A DNA stretch of 64,000 bases. It comes from Escarpia spicata (lineage: Eukaryota > Annelida > Polychaeta > Sabellida > Siboglinidae). A program made the translations under genes and the position numbers. Numbering within the stretch: position 1 is the stretch's first letter; each line of letters opens with the position of its first letter. The notes under the pieces were generated by a model. The model worked only from the letters and a program-made list of their open reading frames with translations. It was not told the origin of the DNA and did not search any database. Of this stretch, positions 58,078-64,000 are shown one piece after another. The DNA is taken from positions 62,246,994 to 62,310,993 of the forward strand of contig OZ023206.1 of NCBI GenBank assembly GCA_963995525.1, read 5' to 3'.

Positions 58078-58721
58078 TACGCTAGTTCACGAAGCATCGC
58101 TGTTCTCAATCACAATTTGAAATGACGTTGAAATGACGTTGTTCGTAACGCTTCATTGTATTACTTACATATATTATTAGACTTCCGGTTCCGGTACAAG
58201 GCGCGTACGTAGCAACACTAGCGGCACTAAATATCATCATAAACTAACAAATTCAAAGCTCTTTAGTAAATGCTTAAACCCACAGCACAATTCAAACCCG
58301 ATACTGTTATTAATTCCAGAAAATAGAAAACTTCTACCCTTAAGATCGTAACTATAACGCAATTCATATTCCAAATTTTCCCGCCACAATTAAAAGTAAA
58401 CAAAAGAAAGCACCCTAAGCAAGGCTTAACATACAAACTTAGTTAAAGCCACTACAATTATGTAGACAAACATTATAAATTATGTAGGCATAAACATTAT
58501 TAATTAGTTAGAAATAAACACATTTCTTCAACCATCCTGCACAAATCTTCACTTTATACTAATCTGGCTCGTTCATCAAGGCAACTCATTAAACCCAGAG
58601 TCGCCCTAGGCACCATTATATAACTACTCGACATATTCTCCCAGCACTGCCTTGATCCCTTGCACAACTATAAAATACTAAATAAATAATATAATAAGGG
58701 ATATAAAACTAAAGTAGGTCA
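58078..58721. other. Upstream region of the receptor-like gene / 5' flank of LINE
   Basis: No clear TATA box for the minus-strand gene was found. The AT-rich DNA towards 58721 may include the LINE 5' UTR. Confidence 0.35.
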
Positions 58722-59672
58722 TGGTAACCTGCAAAAAAACAAGTACAGAAAGTAAAACTGATTTTCAGTGGACAACTGTTGATGATGAAATTTGGACATG
58801 CACAGGGTGTAAACGAAACTTCAAAGGACCACACCATTAACTGCTAGAGTGCGAAGTCTGCGAGAAACATTTCTGCATTGAATGTGTGGACATAAACGAT
58901 AAAGAATATAAACTAATGACAGACAAACTGCAAATACATTAGTTTTGTCCACCCTGTGACTCAAAAGTAAACAAAAATCTCAAGAAGGAAAAGAGCTGAG
59001 AGGAAAGGTGCGAACAATTCCTAAAGAAAGTGGAAGAAAGAATAAATGAAATAGAAAAAGAACTTGGATCTAAAGTAGACGAGAAAAGAGTGAGAGAAAT
59101 TATCTCAGAATCCAAGGTAGAAGAAAAGAGCCCAACACAAGCCCAAACAAAGCTAACCATTAACCCAAATGACGTGAAAAAAGTGGTACAACTACAAGTA
59201 AAGGAACAAAACATTGAAACAAAAGAAACAGAAAAAGACTAAACAAAGTAATCATCTTCAACCTGCCAGAAACAACATCACAACTAAAAAATCCACAAGA
59301 CAACAACATGACAAAAACCAAATCCTAGAAATCTGCACAGAAATAGACAATAACTTTACAGACACCGACATCACAGAAATCCGGCTCGGGAAGCCAAAGA
59401 AAATGCAAACAGCCCCAGACCAGTATTGATTACAGTAACGCACATTGACAAAAAACGCACCCTTCTTTGAAAGTTCATCACGTCAAGGACAATGATCAGT
59501 TCAAAAATATAAAAATTGACCACGACAAAACTAAACAAGAAAGAGAAGAATCTAAAAAGCTCTATGAAGAAACAAAGAGACAGGAAGCAGCAGATGAGTC
59601 GGGGGAATACTTCTACAGAGTGAGGGGTCCACCATGGGAAAGACGAATAAAAAATATAATGAAAAGCCAATA
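58722..59672 (+). pseudogene. LINE ORF1 with PHD-like zinc finger and coiled coil
   Basis: The ATG at 58722 starts a frame reading WTCTGC, then CEVCEKHFCIEC and FCPPC: a PHD-like Cys/His pattern as in ORF1 of many invertebrate LINEs. A Glu/Lys-rich coiled coil follows (about 59000-59240), then a C-terminal part with EIRLGKPKK and, after a frameshift, EYFYRVRGPPWERRIKN. In-frame stops at about 58840, 58940 and 59000 and frameshifts near 59235 and 59470 break it. Confidence 0.7.
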
Positions 59673-59794
59673 AAGAATACGCATCCACCTAGAACAACAG
59701 ATGGGAAAAGAACGAAAACAAATATAATCTTAATGAGATAGGCAGCATTCCCAGGGTTCCGTTCTAGGACCCTTACTTTTTGTTCTATACATTA

Positions 59795-60756
59795 CAGTGT
59801 TTCCCCTGGTATGTAACAAGCGAGGCGGGCCGCCTCGTCGTTTTTTTTATGCCGCCTCGCCCAAAATATGCCGAAATTGCCGCCTCGTAGCTACTTCATA
59901 CACCCTTTTTTCGTTCTTTCACGGTAAATTCAGTATCGGCGAGCGGCGCGTAATGACACCACAAAGTCACTTATATTCCTCCAAAATCGCAGATTTGTAG
60001 CAACATCGTTTAGCCGTCATTGGACAACGTGAAAGATATCACTTGTCAGTTGTCCAATCACTGAATATTGCGGGATCCCCGGTGTCTCCAATGGTGACAC
60101 CTTGCGGAGTTTCGACATACTAGAAATCTAGACATTCATGTAAAATGGCGCCCAAACGGTAACTTGCGTTTTGGTTTATGACGGTGGTGGGAGTGAAAAC
60201 CGTGCAGGCTGATGGCACTACGTCACTTGTCGACACTTCTGTCGAATGCGGACTCTTTTGAAGCCCAAAAAACTGTGCTTCCTAATCCTATACATTGGTC
60301 GGTATTTTTACCGAATCCGGACCCTGTTGAAGCTCAAATAGGGAATTTTGTATCGACTCTGTCAGCGAGGTAACAAGGCCTAGGGTTAGTGCAAGAAAAC
60401 ATAACTATAACCAAGAACCAATGGACAAGTGGAAACCATACCTCTGCTGAGTAGCAGAGGTAAAATGGAAACCATACCTCAACATGATCAAACAATCATG
60501 ATTACTGACTTTTATCAATCATGATTACTACATTTACGAGTAGTGTCTTGTTGTTTTATATCTTCCCCTCTATATTCAAAACTAAATGTTAAAACATAAC
60601 TCAGAATGCACCATTTTAAAGCTTGTTTTAAAACAATCTCCGGGGGAGCATGCCCCCGGACCCCCTAGCAAAGCTTCGCGCCTGCGGCGCTCGCGTGCCC
60701 CACCCCTACCACCTCGCCCATCATTTCACCCATCATTTCATCCAGGGGGAACACTG
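59795..60756 (+). mobile_element. Non-autonomous hAT-like element (962 bp)
   Basis: Begins CAGTGTTTCCCCTGG and ends CCAGGGGGAACACTG, terminal inverted repeats matching at 14 of 15 bases. It splits the LINE reverse transcriptase exactly between the codons for VLYI and NDLP. Flanks ATACATTA (left) and AGATTA (right) look like a degraded target duplication. It has no transposase; a short frame at 59797-60000 is not conserved in any way I can judge. Subterminal GC-rich stretches lie at 59820-59850 and 60640-60700 (CCGGGGGAGCATGCCCCCGG is nearly palindromic). Strand is arbitrary. Confidence 0.8.
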
Positions 60757-61445
60757 AGATTAATGACCTCCCAGATCTAACAAATTCAAATACATTTCTA
60801 TTTGCTGATGACATAAAGATATTTAGAACAATAACACATATACATGATCAGGATGTACTTCAACATGATTTCTTGCCACTATACAAGACTATGGTTAGAT
60901 CCCACCTAGATTATGCAATAGCAGTATGGTATCCATATAAGACGAAACATAAAATAGCCATAGAAAATGTCCAGAGAAGAGCCACACAAGAATTACCTGG
61001 TATGAGGGACTTTTCATGTATTGAAAGACTAAAATTACTTAAGTTACCCACATTAACATGTCGTAGATTAAGAGGAGATATGATTGAAGGGTATAAAATA
61101 CTGCATAACATATATGATAGAAAATCTGCACCAAACCTTCCTAAATGGGAGGATGTGGCATCACGATCCAGTAACAGAGGACATTCCCTTAAACTGTTCA
61201 ACCAAAGAGCAAAACTAAACATAAGAAAAAATGCATTCCCGCTCAGAGTGGTTGAACCATGGAACAGTTTACCTGATTCAGTTATACAAGCAAAATCAAT
61301 AAACTCATTTAAAAAACGCCTTGATAAATTCTGGTCAACCCAGGAGACATTATACGACTATGAAACCCCACTAACATTAAACACTGGAACCGGAAACACA
61401 CAAACTCTTAATACTAGACCCCGAAGAAGAAGATCTGATCATTGA
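60757..61445 (+). pseudogene. LINE reverse transcriptase, catalytic box and C-terminal part
   Basis: Continues the frame interrupted by the hAT-like insert. FLFADDIKIFR holds the two catalytic Asp residues of the palm. After DVLQHD the sequence jumps to FLPLYKTMVRSHLDYA, skipping the region of about 150 residues usually found there. The rest (NVQRRATQELPGM, LPTLTCRRLRGDMIEGYK, FPLRVVEPWNSLPDSV) is the usual CR1/L2-type C-terminal domain and stops at 61443-61445. Confidence 0.85.
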
Positions 61446-61496
61446 GGAACCGAGAGGATCCTGCGATCAGAACAGTCCTAAGGTATCCTAAGGTAT

Positions 61497-64000
61497 TATG
61501 TTTTACGTTAATCGGTTACAACATCCGGAGTAGGAATTTCAAAACATTACACGATTTGAAAAGATTGTAGAGTGTTTTGAAAATAAATAACACCATTTTC
61601 TTAGTACCCAACTAGAAAGTTTCGACTCACAATCAACGTTTCGATCTTCATCAGGAACTGTTCTTCCGCTGCTCGCCAGATGGTTTGGCGAGGAGGCTGT
61701 GCCCAGCTGTGCCACACGTGACTCAGAACGGAAAATGGAGGGAAACGGTTTGTGAAATATGCCAGTTTGTCAAATATGTTAGTTTATGTTTTAGTAAATC
61801 ACGATAATGCTATCTTCGATAGCTCGCTGACGTTGCATTCTTATTCGAAAGTGAGTATGCCAAGTAGAATGCGTCAACCGTAACTGACTAGAACACAATT
61901 ATGATGATTATGCAGAACGTTCGGCAATCGGCATGCTGACTACTGTCATTATTAATCACGGGCATTATGGCTTATGCCGATTATGGTGATTACCGGACGT
62001 TTTGCCTAGGCTTTAAGTTTAATTGGTAATGGCCAGGCTGCCAAACATATTAGGCCTTCGTAAGAATTATTTATGGTTCACAATTTAATGTTTGGGTGGT
62101 AACTGAAATGGTCTACACAAAGCGTGCTTAGGCATAGCGTTAGAATTACGTGTAGTTTGTTGTAGGACTACTGTAATAAATGTCTTGCCCTTGTAGTTAT
62201 ACTTACACGAAATAAATTCGGGTACTTTAATTTGCTTTTAGTTTTGGTAAGTTTTGCAGTTACCTTAGCCTTAGGCCCGCACCTCGAAAAAACCCAAGAC
62301 AACGGTCACCGACAGTCACCAAACTTCACACCATAATATATCTACAAGACCTATTCTACACATGCACATTGATCACGTGATCCAAAAAAATATTTACCGT
62401 TTTTTATCGATCAAAATGTACAAGAATTCACTCGTTTTTACATGTATTTATTAATTCCATCGGAAACTCCGGTAGGTGGCGCCACTTTATGGATTCCTTC
62501 AGACGTGGGGATAGACCACAATTCATATTTCATTTTATTGACTTTTTGACAATAATTATTATTGTCATAGTCAATAAAATACACAATATTTCATTAAATT
62601 AATCAATTAAATAAGGTTACGTTAAACTTAATGTTGACAGCAGCTGAGGGTAATTATTAAGTTTATTAGATTGAGTAAATATTGCTGCATTTTAATATTG
62701 TCTACCAGAGGTAATTGATCATAATATGATGCAGTCACTATATATTATTTTGTCTTTACTAACAATTTGTTGCAACATTTAATGATACATATTGTTTTAT
62801 ATGGTGTATTGTGCTATCCATGATGTATGCATTAAAGATAATAAATAAGACTTCGATTAGCTACGTCGAGTTACTAGATGCAAGAAAAACACCATCAACA
62901 TGTGGGTATTTGGATTAGCCACCGCCATGCGAATGAGTCGTGACCGATAAAATTATCAAAAGGAAACGTGGACCAGCTGCTGTTTGTGTTACAGATTTAA
63001 CAAAGAAAAGAATGAAAATATATGGAATAAACGGAGAATGAATATAACGACAGATTATGACAGACGGATTGATTTAAAAAAACAGATCTCCACGCTCAAA
63101 GCCGCAGATGACATATTTAATGATTGGCATTGTTTTTGTTGGAATATAAAGACACACACAATCTCACCTATGGTACTATCATGTTCTTTTTTCTCTTGGT
63201 ACATCTGGCTATAAATTTCTAAGTTTAGTTTTACTGAAACGTTTAGATAACAGAAACTTATTGAAGCCGAGAAACATTCAACAATGAAAGCATTTTGTTT
63301 GCTCCTTAAATCCAGCTGCTATTTCCATAAGCAGTATAAATACAACATTACACATCGCATGAAATAATGTACAATATTAAAATAGCATAGGTGATAATGT
63401 ACATAAGTTTTAATTTTAGTTTAAAATGTAGATCTACAAAGAGCATAATAACATTATTTTCGACAAAATATTAAAATATTGCATCAGTGTAACAACATGT
63501 TTTATTTTGGTACTGGGAGTGCAATAATTATTTCTGCTCATCATTTAGAGTAAAAGATATTGAATTTGTTTCTGTATAACTCCCATTTCGATGACAAATA
63601 AAATGGCGTTTGCATGATTGAAATAAAATTATAAAATTACAAAACTTTAAAAGTAACGCATATTTTAAAACAGTGTTTTCAGTCATCATTGGTGTATTAA
63701 CTCAAGGAGATCTCTAAAATATTTGGAATGTTGTGGAACACTTATATTATGAATTTTCTAAATTATTGTAAAAGCACCTTTTCATACACTGCTCCCAGTA
63801 TAGTTCATTTAAAAAACAAACTTGTTTCAGCAAATGTTGAAGAATATGCTATAGAACACAATCCAAGCATGATGAGCATAAAAAAGCATACATTTTATTA
63901 TGTACACTGTAGTCCTATTTTGCAGCATAAAGATGGATGCACAAGTCGATCGATTGCACAAATCCATTTCAACCATGTAACGATGTACATATTCCCAGCA
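61497..64000. other. 3' flank, nothing certain
   Basis: AT-rich DNA without a supportable gene. At 61618-61660 the phrase AACGTTTCGATCTTCATCAG resembles sequences common near the ends of Penelope-like retroelements, but nothing coding accompanies it. A single CTCF-like motif lies at 62469-62483. Confidence 0.4.
62469..62483 (+). promoter_or_regulatory. Isolated CTCF-like motif
   Basis: CCGGTAGGTGGCGCC matches CCASYAGRKGGCRSY except at the third base. It lies in otherwise AT-rich single-copy DNA. Confidence 0.35.

Larger units (their letters stand above)
58722..61496 (+). mobile_element. Internally deleted LINE (CR1/L2-like) with nested insertion
   Basis: Plus-strand remnant of a non-LTR retrotransposon. 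In order it has ORF1 (58722-59672); a join, by deletion of the endonuclease and early reverse transcriptase, into QGSVLGPLLFVLY (about 59750-59790); a 962-bp inserted element; NDLPDLTNSNTFLFADDIKIF with the catalytic FADD (60763-60830); a second internal deletion; and the C-terminal region after the palm (60873-61445). It ends with TCCTAAGGTATCCTAAGGTA (61477-61496), a short 3' tandem repeat as in CR1/L2-type elements. Stops in ORF1 and two deletions make it dead. Clade assignment is by motif memory. Confidence 0.8.

Noticed and set aside
61618..61660. End of a Penelope-like retroelement
   Set aside because: Only a short phrase resembles such ends; no coding part or repeat pair was seen.

Overview
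This looks like a nuclear contig from an animal, most likely an aquatic invertebrate. A mollusc or other lophotrochozoan is my guess, held weakly. The reasons are the AT-rich DNA with long GA, CT and CA microsatellites, eukaryotic TATA and AATAAA signals, decayed hAT-type and LINE elements, one intronless fibrinogen-domain/EGF membrane protein gene, and TTAGGG-like repeats. Nothing bacterial or organellar is present.

Region by region: 1-4560 holds no gene I can support. 4667-6944 is a broken DDE-type transposase in pieces, split by a GA microsatellite. 6955-7803 is a border zone with a nuclear-receptor-like half-site repeat, a cluster of CTCF-like motifs and a 27-bp tandem repeat. 7827-49272 is the main object of the window. 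It is an array of 11 large head-to-tail units of 2.9-5.5 kb (the last is cut short), all on the same strand. From 49273 the DNA is single-copy again, with a decayed hAT/ZMYM-like transposon (50138-51496), a possible LINE scrap, CT and CA microsatellites, the receptor-like gene on the minus strand (56557-58077), and a LINE remnant (58722-61496) with a non-autonomous hAT-like element inserted in its reverse transcriptase. The last 2.5 kb holds no gene I can support.

A full array unit reads: promoter P1 (TGACCTTT, then TATAAAA about 26 bp on) with a short unstable ORF; promoter P2 (CACGTGACCTTT, then TATATAA at the same distance) with a 151-codon ORF; an AATAAA with a GT-rich downstream element; a block of 37-bp repeats; a block of 51-bp repeats (9-15 copies) built on a 14-bp palindrome; a 0.4-2.4 kb AGT/CGT trinucleotide tract; an almost perfect ~42-bp hairpin; and a pair of CTCF-consensus-like sites exactly 41 bp apart. 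The C-terminal 30-odd codons of the P2 ORF lie in degenerate TTAGGG-like DNA.

Sequence variants sort units 3-11 into types A, B and C in the order A B C A (B/A hybrid) B C A B. This is a higher-order repeat with duplication offsets of about 11.16 kb and 15.62 kb. Breakpoints can be read directly: one exchange within about 20 bp at 32516-32535, chimeric trinucleotide tracts in units 5 and 9, a 1740-bp microhomology deletion in units 5 and 9 that fuses P1's start codon in frame to the 51-bp repeat ORF, and a deletion of P2 in unit 11. The array therefore looks like a recently homogenised, possibly transcribed, promoter-bearing megasatellite. Whether any protein is made from it is open. The very long Val/Thr/Leu open frames across the trinucleotide tracts are artefacts of a 3-bp period.
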